DNA from: Pseudodesulfovibrio sp. JC047
GTDB taxonomy: Bacteria > Desulfobacterota > Desulfovibrionia > Desulfovibrionales > Desulfovibrionaceae
Direction: 5' to 3'
Assembly (NCBI RefSeq): GCF_010468615.1
Contig: NZ_WUEH01000022.1
Coordinates: 1 to 64,000 of the forward strand
DNA: 64,000 nt
Shown here: positions 9,424 through 17,775 of the stretch, one piece after another
Layout: each line of letters opens with the position of its first letter
How positions within the stretch are numbered: the stretch's first letter is position 1
Notes under the pieces: model-generated
What the model was told of the DNA's origin: nothing
What the model saw: only the letters and a program-made list of their open reading frames with translations
Database searches by the model: none
Made by a program: the position numbers and the translations under genes

Positions 9424-10008
9424 GATCATGGAAAAGAAGTCGAACGATCGACGCACACGACTTCATCCCCACACCAATCTCTTCGAGCCATCAAAACCAG
9501 CAACGATGCAATCGGCCAACAGTTTCGCCCCGCAAAGACGCTTTACCCCATCACGACACAACGACATGAAGCCGAAGCTTCGAGAAGTGGTCGAGTGGGA
9601 GGCGCAAGGGGGATTCGCCCCGCAGCGGACTCTTCAGTCCGTGAGGACGCGAATTCACCGCAGCAACGATGCAATCGGCCAATGGTTTCGCCCCGCAAAG
9701 ACGCTTTACCCCATCACGACACAACCACATGAAGCCGAAGCTTCGAGAAGTGGTCGAGTGGGAGGCGCAAGGAGCATTCGCCCCGCAGCGGACTCTTCAG
9801 TCCGTGAGGACGTGAATTCACCGCAGCAACGATGCAATCGGCCAATGATTTCGCCCCGCAAAGACGCTTTACCCCATCACGACACAACCACATGAAGCCG
9901 AAGCTTCGAGAAGTGGTCGAGTGGGAGGCGCAAGGGGGATTCGCCCCGCAGCGTACTCTTCAGTACGTGAGGACGCGAATTCACCGCAGCAACGATGCAA
10001 TCGGCCGC
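9424..10008. other. Non-coding convergent intergenic region occupied by repeats
   Basis: This region between two convergent genes holds no credible gene. From 9501 it consists of three tandem 163-bp units and the first 17 bases of a fourth, which runs into the last codons of the reverse YkgJ-like gene. Open frames crossing it exist only because the repeats lack stops. The unit length is not a multiple of three, so consecutive units are read in different frames. Confidence 0.85.
9501..10006. repeat. 163-bp tandem direct repeat, 3 copies plus partial fourth
   Basis: Units begin CAACGATGCAATCGGCC at 9501, 9664, 9827 and 9990 (the last truncated). Spacing is exactly 163 bases each time and copies are about 95 percent identical by eye. 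Each unit contains the palindrome CGAAGCTTCG, two copies of TTCGCCCCGCA, and a hairpin CGGACT-CTTC-AGTCCG (9626-9641, 9789-9804, 9952-9967). In the third copy both arms change together to CGTACT/AGTACG, keeping the pairing. Other differences are scattered. Candidate roles include an RNA/DNA structural element, a recombination or protein-binding array, or a repeat family of the genome. Confidence 0.9.
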
Positions 10009-10611
10009 TTATCGAAGCTTCGGCGGGCCAAGGACGATCATTTCGGCAATAGTGTGGTCCACTTTGGGGAGTTGTTGGAGCTTTTTCCCGACAAATTGCA
10101 TCTCCAGCATGACCAGATTCTTGTACAGAGGGGTGCGATCCACAAAAGGCGGAGTCTCCATGTCCTTGGTAAGATCCTGACATCGATAACACCCCGGGAA
10201 ATGGATGGCCTGCCCGGTGGGCTTGACGAGCATGTTGGGAACGCCGTGCATCCGGCAAATCATGAGCCGATGCTTGTACAATCCACATATGCCCTGCTTC
10301 TCATCGATATTCAGGGGACACATGATGTGCGGCCGCTGGCCCTGAGACAGTGCTGCCTGCGCCTGCTCCACATAGGCCTGAGCCTTGTCCTTGATGGACT
10401 CCAGACGATCGGCTGGGAGCTGCTTCAACCCCTCCCACATGTAGGCCCATTCCACATAGGTGTGGTGCTGGAAAAACGAGAGACAACAGTTGTCCCCACA
10501 CCCGTCACACCGCATTCCAATCGGCTCGGCCACATCATTGTACCGATCAACCATTGTATCATAGATGGCAGCCAGTTTGCGAAAAGCCGCCTTGGGGGTC
10601 AATTTATTCAT
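10009..10611 (-). CDS. YkgJ-like Cys-cluster (zinc/iron-chelating) protein
   Basis: A 200-residue protein of the YkgJ/CxxCxxCC family, presumed to bind zinc or an iron cluster. Cysteine groups: CDGCGDNCC near residues 34-42, CPLNIDEKQGICGLY, MICRMHG and CYRC. The spacing fits the family; function is not established. It is last in the operon pyrR / shikimate-kinase-like / ykgJ and overlaps the preceding gene by 4 bases. Its last codons (GPPKLR) abut the truncated fourth repeat unit, which suggests that the repeat array was inserted at or expanded up to its stop codon. Confidence 0.8.
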   Translation of the reverse strand: MNKLTPKAAFRKLAAIYDTMVDRYNDVAEPIGMRCDGCGDNCCLSFFQHHTYVEWAYMWEGLKQLPADRLESIKDKAQAYVEQAQAALSQGQRPHIMCPLNIDEKQGICGLYKHRLMICRMHGVPNMLVKPTGQAIHFPGCYRCQDLTKDMETPPFVDRTPLYKNLVMLEMQFVGKKLQQLPKVDHTIAEMIVLGPPKLR

Positions 10612-11144
10612 GCAAAATCCACGTGTTCGAGAATGAGAGCCACACTTTCTTCCGGAGTATTCTCAACGGTGCTGACCACAATGTCAGCGGCGGCTCGATA
10701 CAAAGGCTCCCGTTCATGATACAGGTCGCGCATGGTCGTGCCCGGACTGATGGCAAGTCCCCGATTTTCAGCATCGCCCACGCGCTTGACAAAAGTGGCT
10801 TCGTCAATGTCGAGCAAAACCACTGGACCAAGCTTCTTGAGCTGCGCCATGGCCTTGGGACCATAGATGACACTTCCACCCGTTGAAATGACCGTGCGGG
10901 TCAAATTCAATTCAGAAACAAGCTGTTCTTCAATATGCAGGAATTCATCCAGACCGTGGGTATCAAGAAGCACCTGCAACGGCATGGCATAATATGATTC
11001 AAGATACCGATCCGTGTCGAGCTGTCCCCAACCAAGACGCTTGGCCAACAACGAGCCGAGCGTAGACTTCCCGGCAGAGGCCATGCCCACCAGCGTGATG
11101 CACGGCAACGGAATCGGGTCTCGCTCCAAGGGAGTGAATGCCAT
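10608..11144 (-). CDS. Shikimate kinase-like P-loop kinase, substrate uncertain
   Basis: A 178-residue nucleoside-monophosphate-kinase fold protein. Walker A is GMASAGKST (residues 20-28), the DTD motif follows (LDTDRYLES), and the lid and C-terminal motif REPLYRAAADIVV is normal. However, the shikimate-binding FR of AroK is FL here (DEFLHIEEQ), the GGG motif is reduced to TGGS, and RPLL is RGLA. These residues contact shikimate in known enzymes, so another hydroxyl substrate is likely. A homoserine-kinase role has been suggested for AroK-like proteins of Desulfovibrio (recalled, unverified). It is packed between pyrR (2-base gap) and ykgJ (4-base overlap). Confidence 0.75.
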   Translation of the reverse strand: MAFTPLERDPIPLPCITLVGMASAGKSTLGSLLAKRLGWGQLDTDRYLESYYAMPLQVLLDTHGLDEFLHIEEQLVSELNLTRTVISTGGSVIYGPKAMAQLKKLGPVVLLDIDEATFVKRVGDAENRGLAISPGTTMRDLYHEREPLYRAAADIVVSTVENTPEESVALILEHVDFA

Positions 11145-11146
11145 GA

Positions 11147-11689
11147 CTATTCGCCTCGCACCAGGCAGACTTTATCTTCATTGTCCCGCTCGACCACCAA
11201 CACGTTAACGTGCTCGTCGCCCAACGTATCAACCCGCTTGCCAACATAATCCGCCTGAATGGGCAATTCGCGGTGGCCCCGGTCAACCAGAACCAGCAAT
11301 TCAACACACCGGGGACGACCATAATCCAAAATGGCTTCAAGCGCGGCCCGAACCGTCCGCCCGGAATAGAGTACGTCGTCCACCAAGACGATCGTCCGAC
11401 CTTCGACATCATACCCGATTTCAGAACAATTGATGGTCGGGGCCAATTCCAGATTGGTGGTCCAGTCGTCGCGGTACAGATTGATATCGAGCTTGCCAAG
11501 CGGTACTTTGCGCCCCAGACGCTCATCCAACAATTTTTTCAACCGTTCGGCCAAATCGGCACCACGCCGTTGAATTCCAAGAATGGCAACGGTTTCGTCG
11601 TCGCCATGCCGTTCATAAATTTCAAAAGCCAGCCGCTCAAGCGTCCGGCTCATTTCTCTATCAGACAAGATGGTCCCGCATTCTTTCAT
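11147..11689 (-). CDS. pyrR: PyrR-type uracil phosphoribosyltransferase/regulator
   Basis: A 180-residue type I phosphoribosyltransferase of the PyrR family. It has the PRPP loop TIVLVDDVLYSGRTVRAAL, the N-terminal ILSDREMSRTLERLAFEI typical of PyrR, and AILGIQRRGADLAERL. In Gram-positive bacteria PyrR binds pyr mRNA; whether this one regulates RNA or only makes UMP from uracil is unknown. It is first in a three-gene reverse operon. The divergent neighbour is the HesB-like selenoprotein gene, with 166 bases between them. Confidence 0.88.
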   Translation of the reverse strand: MKECGTILSDREMSRTLERLAFEIYERHGDDETVAILGIQRRGADLAERLKKLLDERLGRKVPLGKLDINLYRDDWTTNLELAPTINCSEIGYDVEGRTIVLVDDVLYSGRTVRAALEAILDYGRPRCVELLVLVDRGHRELPIQADYVGKRVDTLGDEHVNVLVVERDNEDKVCLVRGE

Positions 11690-11855
11690 CGTGGTGGCCT
11701 CGCTCCGTTATTCGCTGTTCTCGGGATTGAGGAAAGTAGCCCATACCACCAAGGGTGGTCAACATCTCGACCGAGAATATGCAACTTTCGATTTGACAAT
11801 TACTCCTATTAACCTTACCTCTTCCTTTCCCGACCACAATTAGGAGGAAATAAAC

Positions 11856-12203
11856 ATGTTCGAAGTTACAGAAGCTGCTCAAAAACAGCTTGAAGGCTAC
11901 TTCCAGGACAAGGACGCATCCCCCATCCGCGTGTATCTCGCGGCGGGTGGCTGATCTGGCCCACGCCTGACCCTGGCTCTGGATGAGCCTAACGATAAAG
12001 ACGAAGTCATTGAAGCCGCGGGTTTGACCTTCCTTGTTGACAAGGAATTACAGGAACAAACCGGCAAAATCAAAATCGATATGACCTACTACGGATTCGT
12101 GGTGGAGTCGGAAAACCCGATCGGTGGCGGCGAAGGTGCAAGTTGCAGCTGCTCATCCTCAGGTTCATGTGATTCAGCCGGTTCCGGCGGGTGTGGCTGC
12201 TAA
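11856..12203 (+). CDS. HesB/IscA-like selenoprotein (UGA = Sec33)
   Basis: Reading in frame from ATG 11856 (AGGAGG 8 bases upstream) meets TGA at 11952-11954 and then continues open to TAA at 12201, giving 115 residues. The paralogue at 14136-14450 has Cys at exactly this place (GGCSG versus GGUSG), and similarity continues on both sides (PIRVYLAAGG before, DMTYYGFVVESE after). HesB-like selenoproteins are a known family in sulfate reducers. The tail is cysteine-rich (CSCSSSGSCDS...GCGC). A SECIS-like hairpin follows the UGA. Probable role: iron-sulfur or redox protein. Selenocysteine machinery must be encoded elsewhere. Confidence 0.88.
11975..11989 (+). promoter_or_regulatory. Candidate bacterial SECIS hairpin
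   Basis: A stem GGCTC/GAGCC with apical loop TGGAT starts 20 bases after the in-frame TGA, and the loop begins 26 bases after it. Bacterial SECIS elements lie inside the coding region just downstream of UGA and carry G/U in a small apical loop that SelB binds. The fit is good by distance and loop, but the stem is short. Confidence 0.55.
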
Positions 12204-12246
12204 CGCGACACAAACGCCTTTATACGACGATAAAAAAAAGGTCGGA

Positions 12247-12284
12247 CCTTGTGCGAAACTCCGCATAAGGCCCGGCTTTTTTTT
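12247..12284 (+). terminator. Terminator after the selenoprotein gene
   Basis: A 9-bp stem CCTTGTGCG/CGCATAAGG (one G-T pair) with partial extension is followed by eight T residues. Confidence 0.85.
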
Positions 12285-12477
12285 GTGATCGTCCCACTCC
12301 TTTTTCCTCCCATTTTTCTTTTCTTTCCTTTCCTTTCATTCTTTTTTTTCTTCCCCTCTTTTGCAAAGCATATTATTGTCGCACTACTCAGACGAAAAAT
12401 GCGCTTTTTTCTCGGCTTTAACGGTTCAACCGCTTTGAATAAAACACAATGTCACATTCAATCCAGGGAGACGACCA

Positions 12478-13922
12478 ATGCCCAAAAAGAAACTCACGAA
12501 CAATTTCGGTGCCCCAGTGGCTGACAACCAAAACGTTCAGACCGCCGGACCTCGGGGACCACAACTTTTGCAGGATGTCTGGTTTCTTGAAAAACTCGCG
12601 CATTTCGACAGGGAAGTGATCCCGGAACGTCGGATGCACGCCAAAGGGTCCGGAGCCTTCGGCACCTTCACCGTCACCCACGACATTTCCCAATTCACCA
12701 AGGCCAGCCTTTTTGCTGAAGTCGGTAAAAAGACCCCGGTATTCGCCCGTTTCTCCACCGTTGCCGGAGAACGTGGCGCTGCAGACGCCGAACGCGACAT
12801 CCGAGGATTCGCCCTCAAATTCTACACTGATGAAGGCAATTGGGACCTTGTGGGCAACAACACTCCGGTCTTTTTCCTCCGCGATCCGCTCAAATTCCCG
12901 GACCTCAACCATGCGGTCAAACGAGACCCGCGCACCAATCTGCGCAGTGCGAAAAACAACTGGGACTTCTGGACATCCCTGCCCGAGGCACTCCATCAGG
13001 TCACCATCACCATGAGTGACCGGGGTATTCCCCGCTCCTACCGACACATGCACGGCTTCGGCAGTCACACCTTCAGTTTTCTCAACGCGGACAACGAACG
13101 ATTCTGGGTCAAATTCCACTTCCGCTCACAACAGGGCATTGAAAACATGACGGACGCCGAAGCAGCCGAAGCCATTGGCGTCTGCCGAGAAACCCACCAG
13201 CGGGATCTCTATGAGAGTATCGAACACGGCGCGTACCCCAAATGGACATTACGGGTGCAGATCATGCCTGAAAAAGACGCCGCCACATACGCACACAATC
13301 CCTTCGATCTGACAAAAGTCTGGTATCACAAAGACTATCCACTCATTGACGTCGGCGAACTGGAATTGAACCGCAACCCGGAAAACTATTTTGCCGAAGT
13401 CGAACAGGCCGCCTTCAATCCGGCCAGCGTTGTTCCCGGTATCGGTTTTTCCCCGGACAAGATGCTTCAAGGTCGACTCTTTTCCTATGGCGACGCCCAA
13501 CGGTATCGTCTCGGGGTCAATCATCACCTCATTCCGGTCAACGCCGCCAAATGCCCGACGGGTATCACCGGGACGGTGCCATGCGCGTTGACGGCAACTA
13601 CGGCAGCACGCTCGGCTATGAACCCAACAGTTATGGCGAATGGCAGGAACAACCCGAGCACAAAGAGCCGCCGCTCGAACTCGATGGTGCGGCATACAAT
13701 TGGGACCATCGAGAAGACGACGATTATTACACCCAACCGGGCAAACTGTTCCGGCTGATGTCACCTGAACAACAACAGGTGCTTTTTGACAACACGGCCC
13801 GAGCCATGGGCGATGCCCCGGACGAAATCAAACAACGACACATCCAAAACTGCATGAAAGCTGACCCCAACTACGGTACCGGTGTGGCCGCAGCGCTCGG
13901 CCTCACACCGGATATTGCCTGA
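12478..13922 (+). pseudogene. katA: Monofunctional heme catalase, frameshifted
   Basis: Two frames together encode a small-subunit catalase of about 480 residues. The first (12478 to about 13557) has the catalytic His in [14 protein letters not shown], the heme region [19 protein letters not shown], and the proximal Tyr region [14 protein letters not shown]. After NAAKCP at 13557 the match moves to another frame ([14 protein letters not shown] from 13563). Family members have three residues (nine bases) between that Pro and Tyr; here there are five bases, so four bases are missing. Either an inactivating deletion or a sequencing error. Ribosome binding site GGGAG precedes the ATG. It lies between the two HesB-like paralogues. 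Confidence 0.88.
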
Positions 13923-13943
13923 TTCATCCCACACGTAACACTG

Positions 13944-13976
13944 GGAGAGCCTTTTTTTGAGGCTCTCCTTTTTTTG
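13944..13976 (+). terminator. Terminator after the catalase gene
   Basis: An 8-bp stem GGAGAGCC/GGCTCTCC is followed by a run of nine T residues. Confidence 0.9.
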
Positions 13977-14135
13977 TGCTCAACCTCTTGGGAAAAAAGT
14001 ATTTGCATCCCAAATCAACAGACAAAACCACGGTCAATTTCTCTCTTTCTCTGCAAAAAAAGATGCCCGCCCTCTTTACAAAGAACAATTCCTACTTAAT
14101 TGGTATCAAACACAACAACGTTTAGGAGAATACAA

Positions 14136-14450
14136 ATGATTACAGTCACAGAATCTGCACAGCAGGAATTGACCACATATTTTGCCGACCGCGACGTTCA
14201 ACCCATCCGGGTTCATCTGTCTGATGGCGGGTGTTCCGGCATGAAATTGTCTTTGGCTTTGGACGAAGTCCGCGATGGCGACGCCTCTGTCGAGCACGGT
14301 GGCTTCACCTTTCTCATCAACGAGGAATTGGCCGAGGCATCAGGCAAAGTTTCCATTGATATGACCGACTACGGGTTCACCATTGAATCCGAAAAACAGG
14401 TCGGTACGAGTGGTGGAGGCGGCTGCTCCGGCTGCTCATGCGGCTGCTAG
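14136..14450 (+). CDS. HesB/IscA-like protein, cysteine paralogue
   Basis: A 104-residue A-type iron-sulfur carrier-like protein. Start at ATG 14136 is set by AGGAG just upstream (TTTAGGAGAATACAA); an in-frame upstream start at 14100 lacks a site. It shows the HesB pattern PIRVHLSDGGCSGMKL, a central FTFLINEELAE, and the tail GGGGCSGCSCGC. Residue Cys35 aligns with selenocysteine 33 of the upstream paralogue, and the tails are both Cys/Gly-rich but of different length. Likely to carry or sense an iron-sulfur cluster; the two genes arose by duplication and Sec/Cys exchange. Confidence 0.88.
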   Translation: MITVTESAQQELTTYFADRDVQPIRVHLSDGGCSGMKLSLALDEVRDGDASVEHGGFTFLINEELAEASGKVSIDMTDYGFTIESEKQVGTSGGGGCSGCSCGC

Positions 14451-14490
14451 GCACACTTTTCGAAAGAAATTTCGCACAGCATAAAAAAAC

Positions 14491-14530
14491 GCCCGGGCCA
14501 ATCATCATCTCGATGCATGGCCCGGGCTTT
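14491..14530 (+). terminator. Terminator after the Cys paralogue
   Basis: A perfect 10-bp stem GCCCGGGCCA/TGGCCCGGGC is followed by TTTTA (part of the run lies in the arm) and preceded by an A-run, so it may also act on the reverse strand. Confidence 0.8.
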
Positions 14531-14583
14531 TACGTGATCTACTTTTCCATTCCGCCCAAAACGGCTCTGCCTGAAAAATCAAA

Positions 14584-14610
14584 GGGGCAGTGCTCGCTTG
14601 GCACCGCCCC
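14584..14610 (-). terminator. Terminator of the PaaK-like gene
   Basis: The stem GGGGC-A-GTGC/GCAC-C-GCCCC has a 7-base loop, and on the reverse strand it is followed by TTTGATTTTTC. It is 37 bases beyond the reverse gene stop. Confidence 0.55.
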
Positions 14611-14646
14611 ACTCGATTAGGACCGCAACCCGGCCTTAAAGCCGGT

Positions 14647-15885
14647 TTAATCGAAAGTCCTCTCATCGACGAGCCGGGGCGCGTCTTCCGGGAGTGTCCC
14701 GGGCGCGCAGGTCTCGACGACTGGTTTCAATTTCATCACCGATTGAAAATCGGTGCAGAACTTTTTCGTATTCAATGAGGTGACTGTTTCCACTGCCACC
14801 ACAAGGAAGTCCCTGCCTTTATCATTTTTCACTAAAATCTGCCAGCCCGAAACGTCAGGATATCTCGCAAAAACGGTCGAAGCCTGCTCGGGGTATACAA
14901 ACTGTCCTTTGACTTTGGTGACATCATCGACGCGCCCTTTCCATCCTGTCAATTTCCGCGCTGTTCGACCACACGCGCACACTGACGCATCAATCGATGA
15001 CATATCGCCAGTGGCCAGTCGAACAAGTGGATAGTCCGTAAAAAACGGCGTGACCACCACTTCACCGATATCTCCATCCGGCACCGGTTCCCCGGTCGTC
15101 GGATCACAGATCTCCACATGTCGGTAATTCGACAGGTGCAGGCCGCCACGCTCCGTGCATTCGTAGGCCACACATCCAACGTCCGCCGTGCCATATCCCT
15201 CACGGACCGTAATGCCAAACATCTCTTCAACGTCACCCCGAAGCTCTTCCGACAATGGCTCCGCAGCCACATACGCCTTTTCAAGCGCGAAATCTTCCCG
15301 CACATCCACCCCCAAAGCCAATGCCCGCTCTCCGATCTCTTTCAAATAACTGGCCATGCCCACAAATGCCGTCACCGGCAGTCGGGTCAGCAACTCAATC
15401 TGTGTGTCCGTGTTTCCCGGTCCAGCCGGAATCACCCCGCATCCGATATCCCGAAGCGGTTGTTCAAACATCAGCCCTGCCGGGGTCATGTGATACGAAA
15501 ATGTCATCTGAGTCAGGTCGCCAGGTCGAAAACCCGCCGCAAAAAAGGCCTCACTCCACGCCCAATAGTCCGGGTCCATACCTTCCGGATCAAAAATCGG
15601 TCCCGGGGACTGATACACTCTCGACAGTTGGCCCGGCTGACACTTCAAGAACCAGCCAAGACCATATTCCTGCTGCCATTGAATAATGTCCCGTTTCCTC
15701 AGCGGTGGAATTTTCCCGAAATCCTCCCACCCCTTGAAATCACGGGCACACGCCCCCATGGCCTCCAAACGGGCCTGAAATTCTCCTGACGAATGTTCCG
15801 CCTCAAGCACAACCTCACGCACGCCCTTCCACTTGCGCTTCATCCGCTTTTCACGAGGCTCAGTCTCATAGACGCTGTGATACAT
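14647..15885 (-). CDS. PaaK-like adenylate-forming enzyme (phenylacetate-CoA ligase family)
   Basis: A 412-residue member of the ANL superfamily, closest to phenylacetate-CoA ligases. The acyl/AMP motif GYGTADVGCVAYEC and LVRLATGD are present, and the C-terminal subdomain (KLTGWKGRVDDVTKVKGQFVYPEQ) is PaaK-like, including the invariant Asp-Asp hinge area and a Lys. The nucleotide P-loop, normally SSGTTGKP, reads QSPGPIFDPEG here, so ATP binding may be altered. Several such paralogues are common in sulfate reducers for aryl or fatty acids; the substrate is unknown. It stands alone, 169 bases downstream of the sigma-54 activator gene on the same strand. Confidence 0.75.
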   Translation of the reverse strand: MYHSVYETEPREKRMKRKWKGVREVVLEAEHSSGEFQARLEAMGACARDFKGWEDFGKIPPLRKRDIIQWQQEYGLGWFLKCQPGQLSRVYQSPGPIFDPEGMDPDYWAWSEAFFAAGFRPGDLTQMTFSYHMTPAGLMFEQPLRDIGCGVIPAGPGNTDTQIELLTRLPVTAFVGMASYLKEIGERALALGVDVREDFALEKAYVAAEPLSEELRGDVEEMFGITVREGYGTADVGCVAYECTERGGLHLSNYRHVEICDPTTGEPVPDGDIGEVVVTPFFTDYPLVRLATGDMSSIDASVCACGRTARKLTGWKGRVDDVTKVKGQFVYPEQASTVFARYPDVSGWQILVKNDKGRDFLVVAVETVTSLNTKKFCTDFQSVMKLKPVVETCAPGTLPEDAPRLVDERTFD

Positions 15886-16054
15886 ACTGCCTCCCTCTCG
15901 TCAAACACACGCTCCACCTGAGAAAAACCAGTATTCATTTACTTACGATAGATTCAGGAATATTTCACCCTAAACTTTCGAGAGATGCCTTCAGCGACTT
16001 GGGGGAAAGAGAAGGAGAGGGGAGGTCGGAGGCGAAACTCGACTAAGCGTCAAA

Positions 16055-17476
16055 TTATACGTCAACACCCTGTTTTTTATACTCATTAAGCTTATTTCGC
16101 AGAGTCCGCACGGAGATACCAAGGAGTTCGGCGGCACGAGTTCGGTTGCCGGTTGTTTCTTCAAGACTTTTGAGAATAAGGCGTTTTTCCATTTCGTGAA
16201 TGGGCATGACGGAAAGGGCCTCGTCCGGGGTGGATGGGGGGGCGGACTCGGAGACGGCCTGCTGTCCGGCATCGATTTCGGACAGATCATCAGGCATCCA
16301 CTGTTCGTCGCCCATGAGAAAATGTTTGGTCTGAATCGGTCCCTGCCCGGCGAGAAGCACCGCGCGCTCCATGAGGTTCTGCAACTCTCGCACGTTACCA
16401 GGCCAATCGTATTTCATGAGCCACTGCTTGGCATTGTCCGAAAAAACCAACGGATCAAGTCCGTATGTGGCAGTGAACTTATTCGTAAAATATTCGGCCA
16501 GAAGAAGGACATCGTCGCCACGATCCTTGAGCGCGGGCAAGGTCAGGGGAATGACATTCAGACGATAGAACAAGTCCTGCCGGAACTTGCCTTCGCGAAC
16601 GGTTGCCTCGATATCCCGGTTGGTGGTGGCCAAAACTCGAACATCGATGTGGACGGTCTCTACACCCCCCACACGATCGAATTCGGACTCCTGAAGCACA
16701 CGAAGCAGCTTGGCCTGAAGGCCTAGGTCCATCTCCGTGATTTCATCCAGAAGAATGGTCCCGCCATTGGCCAATTCAAATTTACCGAGCTTGCGATTGA
16801 TCGCACCGGTAAACGCGCCCTTTTCATGTCCGAAAAGTTCGGATTCAAGCAAATGCTCAGGCAGAGCCGCGCAGTTGATGGCGACAAAAGGCTTGTCCGT
16901 GCGATTGGAATTGTGATGCAGATAGCGGGCAAACATCTCCTTTCCTGTCCCGGAATCACCGGAAATCAACACAGTAGCCTTGGAACCGGCAACCTGTCTG
17001 GCAAGGGCCAAGACCCGCAATACGGCCTTGTGTCTGCCGATAATCTTGAATTTCCCGGGGACCGAAGACGGAGAAACAGACTTGGGTGTATTCCGCGCAA
17101 TTGGCTCAGGTTCAGGATCAGGTTCAGGTGCGGGCAGGACAAGCCTGATTTTTTCCCAGACCAATGGTTCGATCCAGTAATCACGTGCGCCAAGCTCAAG
17201 ATATTCCGTGGCCTGCTCGACAGAACCGGACGCCGTAAAGATAACGACCGGAGGGCAGCCTTCAAGAGCCTGAATCTGCGTTAAAAAAGCCCTGACATCG
17301 AACCCTCGCAAGTCTGGTCGGCATAACACGAGACAGGGGTTTGATTTCTTGATAAACCCGAGTGCGCCAGTAAGATTGTCGGCCAATCCGGCCTGCAACC
17401 CGGCCTTTTGCAAGGTAGGGAAGATGCCTGTGACGGACTGGGGTTCCGCGATGAAAAGTACTGTTCTGGCCGACAT
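16055..17476 (-). CDS. Sigma-54 activator with degenerate receiver domain
   Basis: A 473-residue NtrC-family protein. Residues 1-115 form a receiver-like domain but lack the phosphorylation set: the acidic pair is AEP (VLFIAEP), the acceptor Asp position in LVLCRPD is Arg, and the conserved Lys is Glu (DYWIEPL). The AAA+ domain is complete (Walker A GDSGTGKE, sigma-54 contact loop GAFTGA, Walker B GGTILLDEI, arginine finger area FRQDLFYRLNV). The C-terminus is a Fis-type helix-turn-helix (NRTRAAELLGISVRTLRNKL). It should therefore be controlled by something other than phosphotransfer. Similar phosphorylation-independent receivers occur in flagellar regulators. Confidence 0.88.
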   Translation of the reverse strand: MSARTVLFIAEPQSVTGIFPTLQKAGLQAGLADNLTGALGFIKKSNPCLVLCRPDLRGFDVRAFLTQIQALEGCPPVVIFTASGSVEQATEYLELGARDYWIEPLVWEKIRLVLPAPEPDPEPEPIARNTPKSVSPSSVPGKFKIIGRHKAVLRVLALARQVAGSKATVLISGDSGTGKEMFARYLHHNSNRTDKPFVAINCAALPEHLLESELFGHEKGAFTGAINRKLGKFELANGGTILLDEITEMDLGLQAKLLRVLQESEFDRVGGVETVHIDVRVLATTNRDIEATVREGKFRQDLFYRLNVIPLTLPALKDRGDDVLLLAEYFTNKFTATYGLDPLVFSDNAKQWLMKYDWPGNVRELQNLMERAVLLAGQGPIQTKHFLMGDEQWMPDDLSEIDAGQQAVSESAPPSTPDEALSVMPIHEMEKRLILKSLEETTGNRTRAAELLGISVRTLRNKLNEYKKQGVDV

Positions 17477-17775
17477 GATCCCTTCTTTTAGCCGTAAGTG
17501 GGACAGTTTACAAGAGGTTCACTGTTTTCACCGTTTGAACGGTGTTTTTGACCGCCTGTCAAGATGATTATTCCATCAACCAGCCTTCAGTTGTTTTGGA
17601 TATCACGACGCTCTAAAGAGAATACACGAAAAGGAACAGGGAGAACACCTGCCGACCCTTGAGAGAACTTGAGAAGTCTCTGATTTGAATTCCATATGGT
17701 GCCCGTGCGCGCCTTGCCCTGCCGAGTGCCATCTGGTACTTCTCGAAAGCCTAACCGCTAACAAGAAAAAAGCCC

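Noticed and set aside
9501-9989. Hammerhead ribozyme or tRNA-like element in the repeats (reverse-strand CTGAAGAG and GGGGCGAATCCCC)
   Set aside because: The hammerhead core needs CTGATGA, which is not present, and the T-arm-like hairpin has too short a loop and is broken in copy 2. No acceptor stem is found.
9501-10006. CRISPR array
   Set aside because: Units are 163-bp near-identical tandem copies without short repeats separated by unique spacers; no cas genes are seen.
9362-10719. Two forward open frames across the 163-bp repeats
   Set aside because: The repeat unit is not a multiple of three and lacks stops; the frames continue antisense into conserved reverse genes. The repeated peptide is a by-product.
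13551-13922. Separate small gene after the catalase
   Set aside because: Its protein is plainly the C-terminal part of the same catalase, starting inside a conserved motif, so it is treated as one frameshifted gene.
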